Source: Diplolepis rosae (Eukaryota; Arthropoda; Insecta; Hymenoptera; Diplolepididae). Taken from it: a stretch of DNA of 64,000 nt. The stretch spans positions 868,001 through 932,000 of the forward strand of contig JAPYXD010000739.1 in NCBI GenBank assembly GCA_030998225.1, given 5' to 3'. Of this stretch, positions 38,421-51,289 are shown piece after piece. Each line of letters begins with the position of its first letter. Position 1 is the stretch's first letter. The position numbers and the translations under genes are program-made. Below the pieces are notes generated by a model. It searched no databases. It saw only the letters and a list, made by a program, of their open reading frames with translations, and was not told the origin of the DNA.

Positions 38421-41400
38421 CCACAGGAAATTTGTTTATATTCACATTTAAACGTTATAAAAACAATTTACAATGCATTTTCAATGATCCCGTTGTTTAG
38501 GATCAAGCACCAGTTTGCTAAAATAATTATCTATTGGAACTTTTTTTATATTCACATTTAAACGTTATAAAAACAATTTACAGTGGATTTCCAATGTACC
38601 CGTTGTCTAGGATCATGCACCAGGTCGCTAAAATGATAATCTAATCGAACTTTTTTGAAATTCGAACACTTAGGCTTTCAACAGAAATTCTGTTGCATTT
38701 TCAATGACCCCCTTGTCTAGGATCATGCACCAGGTCGCTAAAATATTAATCTACTGGAACTTTTATTATATTCACATTTAAACGTTATAAAATCAATTTA
38801 CAATGTATTTTCAATGACCCCGTCGTCCAGGAACATGCACCAGGTCGCTAAAATGATAATCTAATGGAACTTTTTTGAAATTCGAACACTTAGTCTTTCA
38901 ACAGAAATTCTGTTGCATTTTCAATGACCCCCTTGTCTAGGATCATGCACCAGGTCGCTAAAATAATAATCTACTGGAACTTTTATTATATTCACATTTA
39001 AACGTTATATAATCAATTTACAATGTATTTTCAATGAGCCCGTCGTCCAGGATCATGCACCAGGTCGCTAAAATGATAATCTAATCGAACTTTTTTGAAA
39101 TTCGAACACTTAGTCTTTCAACAGAAATTCTGTTGCATTTTCAATGACCCCCTTGTCTAGGATCATGCACCAGCTCGCTAAAATATTAATCTACTGGAAC
39201 TTTTATTATATTCACATTTAAACGTTATAAAATCAATTTACAATGTATTTTCAATGACCCCGTCGTCCAGGAACATGCACCAGGTCGCTAAAATGATAAT
39301 CTAATGGAACTTTTTGAAATTCGAACACTTAGTCTTTCAACAGAAATTCTGTTGCATTTTTAATGACCCTGTTGTCCACGATTATGCACCAGGTTGCTAA
39401 AATAATAATCTACTGGAAATTTTTTTATATTCACATTTAAACGTTATATAATCAATTTACAATGTATTTTCAATGGCCCCGTCGTCCAGGATCATGCACC
39501 AGGTCGCTAAAATGATAATCTAATCGAACTTTTTTGAAATTCGAACACTTAGTCTTTCAACAGAAATTCTGTTGCATTTTCAATGACCCCCTTGTCTAGG
39601 ATCATGCACCAGGTCGCTAAAATATTAATCTACTGGAACTTTTATTATATTCACATTTAAACGTTATAAAATCAATTTACAATGTATTTTCAATGACCCC
39701 GTCGTCCAGGAACATGCACCAGGTCGCTAAAATGATAATCTAATGGAACTTTTTGAAATTCGAACACTTAGTCTTTCAACAGAAATTCTGTTGCATTTTC
39801 AATGACCCCCTTGTCTGGGATCATGCACCAGGTCGCTAAAATAATAATCTACTGGATCTTTTTTTATATTCACATTTAAACGCTATAAAAATAATTTACA
39901 ATGCATTTGCAGTGACCCCGTTGTTTAGGATCAAGCACCAGGTTGCAAAAACAGTAGTCCACAGGAAATTCTTCTATATTCACATTTAAACGTTATATAA
40001 TCAATTTACAATGCATTTGCAATGACCCCGTTGTTTAAGATCAAGCACCATGTTGCTAAAACAATAGTCCACAGGAAATTTTTCTATATTCACATTTAAA
40101 CGTTATAAAACAATTTATAGTGCATTTTCACTGACCCCGTCGACCAGGATCATGCACCAGGTCGCTAAAATGATAATCTACTGGAACTTTTATTATATTC
40201 ACATTCAAACGTTATATAATAAATTTACAATGTATTTTCAATGACCCCGTCGTCCAGGATCATGCACCAGGTCGCTAAAATGATAATCTAATCGAACTTT
40301 TTGAAATTCGAACACTTAGGCTTTCAACAGAAATTCTGTTGCATTTTCAATGACCCCCTTGTCTAGGATCATGCACCAGGTCGCTAAAATATTAATCTAC
40401 TGGAATTTTTATTATATTCACATTTAAACGTTATAAAATCAATTTACAATGTATTTTCAATGACCCCGTCGACCAGGACCATGCACCAGGTCGCTAAAAT
40501 GATAATCTAATCGAACTTTTTTGAAATTCGAACACTTAGGCTTTCAACAGAAATTCTGTTGCATTTTCAATGACCCCCTTGTCGAGGATCATGCACCAGG
40601 TCGCTAAAATAATAATCTACTGGAACTTTTATTATATTCACATTTAAACGTTATATAATCAATTTACAATGCATTTGCCATGACCCCGTTGTTTAGGATC
40701 AAGCACCAGGTTGCTAAAACAGTAGTCCACAGGAAATTCTTCTATATTCACATTTAAACGTTATATAATCAATTTACAATGCATTTGCAATGACCCCGTT
40801 GTTTAGGATCAAGTACCAGGTTGCTAAAACAATAGTCCACAGGAAATTTTTCTATATTCACATTTAAACGTTATAAAAACAATTTACAGTGCATTTTCAC
40901 TGACCCCGTCGACCAGGATCATGCACCAGGTCGCTAAAATGATAATCTAATGGAACTTTTTTGAAATTCGAACACTTAGTCTTTCAACAGAAATTCTGTT
41001 GCATTTTCAATGACCCCCTTGTCTAGGATCATGCACCAGGTCGCTAAAATATTAATCTACTGGATCTTTTTTTATATTCACATTTAAACGCTATAAAAAT
41101 AATTTACAAGGCATTTTCAATGACCCCGTCGACCAGGACCATGCACCAGGTCGCTAAAATGATAATCTACTGGAACTTTTATTATATTCACATTCAAACG
41201 TTATATAATAAATTTACAATGTATTTTCAATGACCCCGTCGTCCAGGATCATGCACCAGGTCGCTAAAATGATAATCTAATCGAACTTTTTTGAAATTCG
41301 AACACTTAGTCTTTCAACAGAAATTCTGTTGCATTTTCAATGACCCCCTTGTCTAGGATCATGCACCAGGTCGCTAAAATAATAATCTACTGGATCTTTT

Positions 41401-43870
41401 TTTATATTCACATTTAAACGCTATAAAAATAATTTACAAGGTATTTTCAATGACCCCGTTGTTTAGGATCAAGCACCAGGTTGCTAAAACAATAGTCCAC
41501 AGGAAATTTTTCTATATTCACATTTAAACGTTATAAAAACAATTTACAGTGCATTTTCAATGGCCCCGTTGTCTAGGAACAAGCACCAGGTTGCTAAAAC
41601 AATACGCCACAGGAAATTTTTTTATATTCACATTTAAACGTTATAAAAACAATTTACAATGTATTTTCAATGACCCCGTCGTCCAGGATCATGCACCAGG
41701 TCGCTAAAATGATAATCTAATGAAACTTTTATTATATTCCCATTTAAACGTTATAAAAACAATTTACAATGCATTTTCAATGACCCCGTTGTTTAGGATC
41801 AAGAACCAGGTTGCTAAAATAATAATCTATTGGAACTTTTTTTATATTCACATTTAAACTTTATAAAAAAAATTTACAGTGGATTTTCATTGGCCCCGTT
41901 GTCTAGGATCATGCACCAGGTTGCTAAAACAATACTCCACAGGAAATTTTTTTATATTCACATTTAAACGTTATGTAATCAATTTACAATGCATTTTCAA
42001 TGACCCCGTTGTTTAGGATCAAGCACCAGGTTGCTAAAACAATACTCCACAGGAAATTTTTTTATATTCACATTTAAACGCTATAAAAACAATTTACAAT
42101 GCATTTTCAATGACCCCGTTGTTTAGGATCAAGCACCAGTTTGCTAAAATAATAATCTATTGGAACTTTTTTTATATTCACATTTAAACGTTATAAAAAC
42201 AATTTACAGTGGATTTCCAATGTACCCGTTGTCTAGGATCATGCACCAGGTCGCTAAAATGAAAATCTAATCGAACTTTTTTGAAATTCGAACACTTAGG
42301 CTTTCAACAGAAATTCTGTTGCATTTTCAATGACCCCCTTGTCTAGGATCATGCACCAGGTCGCTAAAATATTAATCTACTGGAACTTTTATTATATTCA
42401 CATTTAAACGTTATAAAATCAATTTACAATGTATTTTCAATGACCCCGTCGTCCAGGAACATGCACCAGGTCGCTAAAATAATAATCTAATGGAACTTTT
42501 TTGAAATTCGAACACTTAGTCTTTCAACAGAAATTCTGTTGCATTTTCAATGGCCCCGTTGTCTAGGATCATGCACCAGGTCGCTAAAATAATAATCTAC
42601 TGGAACTTTTTTTATATTCACATTTAAACGTTATAAAAACAATTTACAATGCATTTTCAATGACCCCGTTGTTTAGGATGAAGCACCGGTTTGCTTAAAC
42701 AATACTCCACAGGAAATTTTTCTATATTCACATTTAAACGTTATAAAAACAATTTACAATGTATTTTCAATGACCCCGTCGTCCAGGATCATGCACCAGG
42801 TCGCTAAAATTATAATCTAGTGGAACTTTTTTGAATTTCGAACACTCAGTCTTTCAACAGAAATTCTGTTGCTTTTTCAATGACCCCCTTGTCTAGGATA
42901 ATGCACCAGGACGCTAAAATAATAATCTACTGGATCTTTTTTTCTATTCACATTTAAACGCTATAAAAATAATTTACAAGGCATTTTCAATGACCCCGTT
43001 GTTTAGGATCAAGCACCAGGTTGCTAAAACAATAGTCCACAGGAAATTTTTCTATATTCACATTTAAACGTTATAAAAACAATTTACAATGTATTTTCAA
43101 TGACCCCGTCGTCCAGGATCATGCACCAGGTCGCTAAAATTATAATCTAGTGGAACTTTTTGAATTTCGAACACTCAGTCTTTCAACAGAAATTCTGTTG
43201 CGTTTTCAATGACCCCCTTGTCTAGGATCATGCACCAGGACGCTAAAATAATAATTTACTGGAACTTTTTTTATATTCACATTTAAACGATATAAAAACA
43301 ATTTACTATGCATTTTCAATGACCCCGTTGTCTAGGATCATGCACCAGGTTGCTAAAACAATAGTCCACAGGAAATTTTTTCATATTCACACTTAAACTT
43401 TATAAAAACAATTTACAATGTATTTTCAATGACCCCGTCGTCCAGGATCATGCACCAGGTCGCTAAAATTATAATCTAGTGGAACTTTTTGAATTTCGAA
43501 CACTCAGTCTTTCAACAGAAATTCTGTTGCTTTTTCAATGACCCCCTTGTCTAGGATAATGCACCAGGACGCTAAAATAATAATCTACTGGATCTTTTTT
43601 TATATTCACATTTAAACGCTATAAAAATAATTTACAAGGCATTTTCAATGACCCCGTTGTTTAGGATCAAGCACCAGGTTGCTAAAACAATAGTCCACAG
43701 GAAATTTTTCTATATTCACATTTAAACGTTATAAAAACAATTTACATTGTATTTTCAATGACCCCGTCGTCCAGGATCATGCACCAGGTCGCTAAAATTA
43801 TAATCTAGTGGAACTTTTTTGAATTTCGAACACTCAGTCTTTCAACAGAAATTCTGTTGCTTTTTCAATG
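38420..43870 (+). repeat. Right-domain mosaic block
   Basis: Built from the same right-domain monomers in another order. The stretch up to about 40.5 kb corresponds to 51.4-55.2 kb at an offset of about 14.73 kb. A distinctive monomer with TAATGACCCTGTTGTCCACG is at 39361 and recurs at 54091 and 60025. The ATGAAACTTTT marker is at 41720 (33 monomers from 38093). From 42.5 to 43.87 kb the block turns into h2B, h2A, h1A trimers, some with GGATCTTTTTTTCTATTCAC. It ends at an abrupt junction at about 43.87 kb. Confidence 0.8.
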
Positions 43871-44889
43871 ACCCCGTTGTTTAGGATCAAGCACCAGGTT
43901 GCTAAAACAATAGTCCACAGGAAATTTTTCTATATTCACATTTAAACGTTATAAAAACAATTTACAGTGCATTTTCAATGGCCCCGTTGTCTAGGAACAA
44001 GCACCAGGTTGCTAAAACAATACGCCACAGGAAATTTTTTTATATTCACATTTAAACGTTATAAAAACAATTTACAATGTATTTTCAATGACCCCGTCGT
44101 CCAGGATCATGCACCAGGTCGCTAAAATGATAATCTAATGAAACTTTTATTATATTCCCATTTAAACGTTATAAAAACAATTTACAATGCATTTTCAATG
44201 ACCCCGTTGTTTAGGATCAAGAACCAGGTTGCTAAAATAATAATCTATTGGAACTTTTTTTATATTCACATTTAAACTTTATAAAAAAAATTTACAGTGG
44301 ATTTTCATTGGCCCCGTTGTCTAGGATCATGCACCAGATTGCTAGAACAATACTTCACAGTAAATTTTTTTATATTCACATTTAAACGTTATGTAATCAA
44401 TTTACAATGCATTTTCAATGACCCCGTTGTTTAGGATCAAGCACCAGGTTGCTAAAACAATACTCCACAGGAAATTTGTTTATATTCACATTTAAACGTT
44501 ATAAAAACAATTTACAATGCATTTTCAATGATCCCGTTGTTTAGGATCAAGCACCAGTTTGCTAAAATAATAATCTATTGGAACTTTTTTATATTCACAT
44601 TTAAACGTTATAAAAACAATTTACAGTGGATTTCCAATGTACCCGTTGTCTAGGATCATGCACCAGGTCGCTAAAATGAAAATCTAATCGAACTTTTTTG
44701 AAATTCGAACACTTAGGCTTTCAACAGAAATTCTGTTGCATTTTCAATGACCCCCTTGTCTAGGATCATGCACCAGGTCGCTAAAATATTAATCTACTGG
44801 AACTTTTATTATATTCACATTTAAACGTTATAAAATCAATTTACAATGTATTTTCAATGACCCCGTCGTCCAGGAACATGCACCAGGTC

Positions 44890-45030
44890 GCTAAAATAAT
44901 AATCTACTGGAACTTTTTTGATATTCGAACACTTAGTCTTTAAAAAGAAATTATTTGGAATTTTCAATGACCCCCTTGACTAGGATCATGCACCAGGACG
45001 CTAATATAATAATCTACTGGACCTTTTTTT
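44890..45030 (+). repeat. Highly altered satellite monomer
   Basis: In the first copy of the 37-mer pair this monomer reads TTTGATATTCGAACAC, then CTTTAAAAAGAAATTATTTGG and CCTTGACTAGG, and is followed by GCTAATATAATAATC. Its partner at about 48.96-49.10 kb has the ordinary B tail with an intact inverted repeat. Length is conserved but there are about ten or more substitutions in one monomer, while the flanking kilobases match almost perfectly. The inverted repeat is destroyed. Confidence 0.75.
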
Positions 45031-45039
45031 ATATTCACA

Positions 45040-46600
45040 TTTAAACGCTATAAAAACAATTTACAATGCATTTTCAATGACCCCGTTGTTTAGGATCAAG
45101 CACCAGGTTGCTAAAACAATAGTCCACAGGAAATTTTTCTATATTCACATTTAAACGTTATAAAAACAATTTACAATGTATTTTCAATGACCCCGTCGTC
45201 CAGGATCATGCACCAGGTCGCTAAAATTATAATCTAGTGGAACTTTTTTGAATTTCGAACACTCAGTCTTTCAACAGAAATTCTGTTGCTTTTTCAATGA
45301 CCCCCTTGTCTAGGATAATGCACCAGGACGCTAAAATAATAATCTACTGGATCTTTTTTTCTATTCACATTTAAACGCTATAAAAATAATTTACAAGGCA
45401 TTTTCAATGACCCCGTTGTTTAGGATCAAGCACCAGGTTGCTAAAACAATAGTCCACAGGAAATTTTTCTATATTCACATTTAAACGTTATAAAAACAAT
45501 TTACAATGTATTTTCAATGACCCCGTCGTCCAGGATCATGCACCAGGTCGCTAAAATTATAATCTAGTGGAACTTTTTTGAATTTCGAACACTCAGTCTT
45601 TCAACAGAAATTCTGTTGCTTTTTCAATGACCCCCTTGTCTAGGATCATGCACCAGGACGCTAAAATAATAATCTACTGGAACTTTTTTTATATTCACAT
45701 TTAAACGCTATAAAAACAATTTACAATGCATTTTCAATGACCCCGTTGTTTAGGATCAAGCACCAGGTTGCTAAAACAATAGTCCACAGGAAATTTTTCT
45801 ATATTCACATTTAAACGTTATAAAAACAATTTACAATGTATTTTCAATGACCCCGTCGTCCAGGATCATGCACCAGGTCGCTAAAATTATAATCTAGTGG
45901 AACTTTTTTGAATTTCGAACACTCAGTCTTTCAACAGAAATTCTGTTGCTTTTTCAATGACCCCCTTGTCTAGGATAATGCACCAGGACGCTAAAATAAT
46001 AATCTACTGGATCTTTTTTTATATTCACATTTAAACGCTATAAAAATAATTTACAAGGCATTTTCAATGACCCCGTTGTTTAGGATCAAGCACCAGGTTG
46101 CTAAAACAATAGTCCACAGGAAATTTTTCTATATTCACATTTAAACGTTATAAAAACAATTTACATTGTATTTTCAATGACCCCGTCGTCCAGGATCATG
46201 CACCAGGTCGCTAAAATTATAATCTAGTGGAACTTTTTTGAATTTCGAACACTCAGTCTTTCAACAGAAATTCTGTTGCTTTTTCAATGACCCCCTTGTC
46301 TAGGATAATGCACCAGGACGCTAAAATAATAATCTACTGGAACTTTTTTTATATTCACATTTAAACGCTATAAAAACAATTTACAATGCATTTTCAATGA
46401 CCCCGTTGTTTAGGATCAAGCAGCAGGTTGCTAAAACAATAGTCCTCAGGAAATTTTTCTATATTCACATTTAAACGTTATAAAAACAATTTACAATGTA
46501 TTTTCAATGACCCCGTCGTCCAGGATCATGCACCAGGTCGCTAAAATGATAATCTAATCGAACTTTTTGAAATTCGAACACTTAGACTTTCAACAGAAAT
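45040..46600 (+). repeat. 330-bp trimer block (h2B-h2A-h1A), clearest example
   Basis: TTCTGTTGCT falls at 45281, 45611, 45941 and 46271, exactly 330 bp apart, showing pure trimers of one B-tailed and two A-tailed monomers. Alternate trimers carry GGATCTTTTTTT and GGAACTTTTTTT in the h2A monomer, so a 660-bp hexamer period lies over the trimer. Equivalent blocks are at 49.1-50.6 kb (49348, then every 330), 57.06-58.0 kb (57152, 57482, 57812), 62.9-64.0 kb (62981, 63311, 63641, 63970) and, more briefly, at 6.3-6.9, 13.4-14.1, 18.6-19.3, 23.2-23.9, 31.7-32.1 and 35.3-35.8 kb. Confidence 0.92.
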
Positions 46601-49600
46601 TCTGTTGCATTTTCAATGACCCCCTTGTCTAGGATCATGCACCAGGTCGCTAAAATATTAATCTACTGGAACTTTTATTATGTTCACATTTAAACGTTAT
46701 AAAATCAATTTACAATGTATTTTCAATGACCCCGTCGTCCAGGAACATGCACCAGGTCGCTAAAATGATAATCTAATGGAACTTTTTGAAATTCGAACAC
46801 TTAGTCTTTCAACAGAAATTCTGTTGCATTTTCAATGACCCCCTTGTCTAGGATCATGCACCAGGTCGCTAAAATAATAATCTACTGGAACTTTTATTAT
46901 ATTCACATTTAAATGTTATATAATCAATTTACAATGCATTTGCAATGACCCCGTTGTTTAGGATCAAGCACCAGGTTGCTAAAACAGTAGTCCACAGGAA
47001 ATTCTTCTATATTCACATTTAAACGTTATATAATCAATTTACAATGCATTTGCAATGACCCCGTTGTTTAGGATCAAGCACCAGGTTGCTAAAACAATAG
47101 TCCACAGGAAATTTTTCTATATTCACATTTAAACGTTATAAAAACAATTTACAGTGCATTTTCACTGACCCCGTCGACCAGGATCATGCACCAGGTCGCT
47201 AAAATGATAATCTACTGGAACTTTTATTATATTCACATTCAAACGTTATATAATAAATTTACAATGTATTTTCAATGACCCCGTCGTCCAGGATCATGCA
47301 CCAGGTCGCTAAAATGATAATCTAATCGAACTTTTTTGAAATTCGAACACTTAGGCTTTCAACAGAAATTCTGTTGCATTTTCAATGACCCCCTTGTCGA
47401 GGATCATGCACCAGGTCGCTAAAATAATAATCTACTGGAACTTTTATTATATTCACATTTAAACGTTATATAATCAATTTACAATGCATTTGCCATGACC
47501 CCGTTGTTTAGGATCAAGCACCAGGTTGCTAAAACAGTAGTCCACAGGAAATTCTTCTATATTCACATTTAAACGTTATATAATCAATTTACAATGCATT
47601 TACAATGACCCCGTTGTTTAGGATCAAGTACCAGGTTGCTAAAACAATAGTCCACAGGAAATTTTTCTATATTCACATTTAAACGTTATAAAAACAATTT
47701 ACAGTGCATTTTCACTGACCCCGTCGACCAGGATCATGCACCAGGTCGCTAAAATGATAATCTAATGGAACTTTTTTGAAATTCGAACACTTAGTCTTTC
47801 AACAGAAATTCTGTTGCATTTTCAATGACCCCCTTGTCTAGGATCATGCACCAGGTCGCTAAAATAATAATCTACTGGATCTTTTTTTATATTCACATTT
47901 AAACGCTATAAAAATAATTTACAAGGCATTTTCAATGACCCCGTTGTTTAGGATCAAGCACCAGGTTGCTAAAACAATAGTCCACAGGAAATTTTTCTAT
48001 ATTCACATTTAAACGTTATAAAAACAATTTACAGTGCATTTTCAATGGCCCCGTTGTCTAGGAACAAGCACCAGGTTGCTAAAACAATACGCCACAGGAA
48101 ATTTTTTTATATTCACATTTAAACGTTATAAAAACAATTTACAATGTATTTTCAATGACCCCGTCGTCCAGGATCATGCACCAGGTCGCTAAAATGATAA
48201 TCTAATGAAACTTTTATTATATTCCCATTTAAACGTTATAAAAACAATTTACAATGCATTTTCAATGACCCCGTTGTTTAGGATCAAGAACCAGGTTGCT
48301 AAAATAATAATCTATTGGAACTTTTTTTTATATTCACATTTAAACTTTATAAAAAAAATTTACAGTGGATTTTCATTGGCCCCGTTGTCTAGGAGCATGC
48401 ACCAGGTTGCTAAAACAATACTCCACAGGAAATTTTTTTATATTCACATTTAAACGTTATGTAATCAATTTACAATGCATTTTCAATGACCCCGTTGTTT
48501 AGGATCAAGCACCAGGTTGCTAAAACAATACTCCACAGGAAATTTGTTTATATTCACATTTAAACGTTATAAAAACAATTTACAATGCATTTTCAATGAT
48601 CCCGTTGTTTAGGATCAAGCACCAGTTTGCTAAAATAATAATCTATTGGAACTTTTTTTATATTCACATTTAAACGTTATAAAAACAATTTACAGTGGAT
48701 TTCCAATGTACCCGTTGTCTAGGATCATGCACCAGGTCGCTAAAATGAAAATCTAATCGAACTTTTTGAAATTCGAACACTTAGGCTTTCAACAGAAATT
48801 CTGTTGCATTTTCAATGACCCCCTTGTCTAGGATCATGCACCAGGTCGCTAAAATATTAATCTACTGGAACTTTTATTATATTCACATTTAAACGTTATA
48901 AAATCAATTTACAATGTATTTTCAATGACCCCGTCGTCCAGGAACATGCACCAGGTCGCTAAAATGATAATCTAATGGAACTTTTTTGAAATTCGAACAC
49001 TTAGTCTTTCAACAGAAATTCTGTTGCATTTTCAATGACCCCCTTGTCTAGGATCATGCACCAGGACGCTAAAATAATAATCTACTGGAACTTTTTTATA
49101 TTCACATTTAAACGCTATAAAAACAATTTACAATGCATTTTCAATGACCCCGTTGTTTAGGATCAAGCACCAGGTTGCTAAAACAATAGTCCACAGGAAA
49201 TTTTTCTATATTCACATTTAAACGTTATAAAAACAATTTACAATGTATTTTCAATGACCCCGTCGTCCAGGATCATGCACCAGGTCGCTAAAATTATAAT
49301 CTAGTGGAACTTTTTTGAATTTCGAACACTCAGTCTTTCAACAGAAATTCTGTTGCTTTTTCAATGACCCCCTTGTCTAGGATAATGCACCAGGACGCTA
49401 AAATAATAATCTACTGGATCTTTTTTTCTATTCACATTTAAACGCTATAAAAATAATTTACAAGGCATTTTCAATGACCCCGTTGTTTAGGATCAAGCAC
49501 CAGGTTGCTAAAACAATAGTCCACAGGAAATTTTTCTATATTCACATTTAAACGTTATAAAAACAATTTACAATGTATTTTCAATGACCCCGTCGTCCAG

Positions 49601-51289
49601 GATCATGCACCAGGTCGCTAAAATTATAATCTAGTGGAACTTTTTTGAATTTCGAACACTCAGTCTTTCAACAGAAATTCTGTTGCTTTTTCAATGACCC
49701 CCTTGTCTAGGATCATGCACCAGGACGCTAAAATAATAATCTACTGGAACTTTTTTTATATTCACATTTAAACGCTATAAAAACAATTTACAATGCATTT
49801 TCAATGACCCCGTTGTTTAGGATCAAGCACCAGGTTGCTAAAACAATAGTCCACAGGAAATTTTTCTATATTCACATTTAAACGTTATAAAAACAATTTA
49901 CAATGTATTTTCAATGACCCCGTCGTCCAGGATCATGCACCAGGTCGCTAAAATTATAATCTAGTGGAACTTTTTTGAATTTCGAACACTCAGTCTTTCA
50001 ACAGAAATTCTGTTGCTTTTTCAATGACCCCCTTGTCTAGGATAATGCACCAGGACGCTAAAATAATAATCTACTGGATCTTTTTTTATATTCACATTTA
50101 AACGCTATAAAAATAATTTACAAGGCATTTTCAATGACCCCGTTGTTTAGGATCAAGCACCAGGTTGCTAAAACAATAGTCCACAGGAAATTTTTCTATA
50201 TTCACATTTAAACGTTATAAAAACAATTTACATTGTATTTTCAATGACCCCGTCGTCCAGGATCATGCACCAGGTCGCTAAAATTATAATCTAGTGGAAC
50301 TTTTTTGAATTTCGAACACTCAGTCTTTCAACAGAAATTCTGTTGCTTTTTCAATGACCCCCTTGTCTAGGATAATGCACCAGGACGCTAAAATAATAAT
50401 CTACTGGAACTTTTTTTATATTCACATTTAAACGCTATAAAAACAATTTACAATGCATTTTCAATGACCCCGTTGTTTAGGATCAAGCAGCAGGTTGCTA
50501 AAACAATAGTCCTCAGGAAATTTTTCTATATTCACATTTAAACGTTATAAAAACAATTTACAATGTATTTTCAATGACCCCGTCGTCCAGGATCATGCAC
50601 CAGGTCGCTAAAATGATAATCTAATCGAACTTTTTTGAAATTCGAACACTTAGACTTTCAACAGAAATTCTGTTGCATTTTCAATGACCCCCTTGTCTAG
50701 GATCATGCACCAGGTCGCTAAAATATTAATCTACTGGAACTTTTATTATGTTCACATTTAAACGTTATAAAATCAATTTACAATGTATTTTCAATGACCC
50801 CGTCGTCCAGGAACATGCACCAGGTCGCTAAAATGATAATCTAATGGAACTTTTTGAAATTCGAACACTTAGTCTTTCAACAGAAATTCTGTTGCATTTT
50901 CAATGACCCCCTTGTCTAGGATCATGCACCAGGTCGCTAAAATAATAATCTACTGGAACTTTTATTATATTCACATTTAAATGTTATATAATCAATTTAC
51001 AATGCATTTGCAATGACCCCGTTGTTTAGGATCAAGCACCAGGTTGCTAAAACAGTAGTCCACAGGAAATTCTTCTATATTCACATTTAAACGTTATATA
51101 ATCAATTTACAATGCATTTGCAATGACCCCGTTGTTTAGGATCAAGCACCAGGTTGCTAAAACAATAGTCCACAGGAAATTTTTCTATATTCACATTTAA
51201 ACGTTATAAAAACAATTTACAGTGCATTTTCACTGACCCCGTCGACCAGGATCATGCACCAGGTCGCTAAAATGATAATCTACTGGAAC

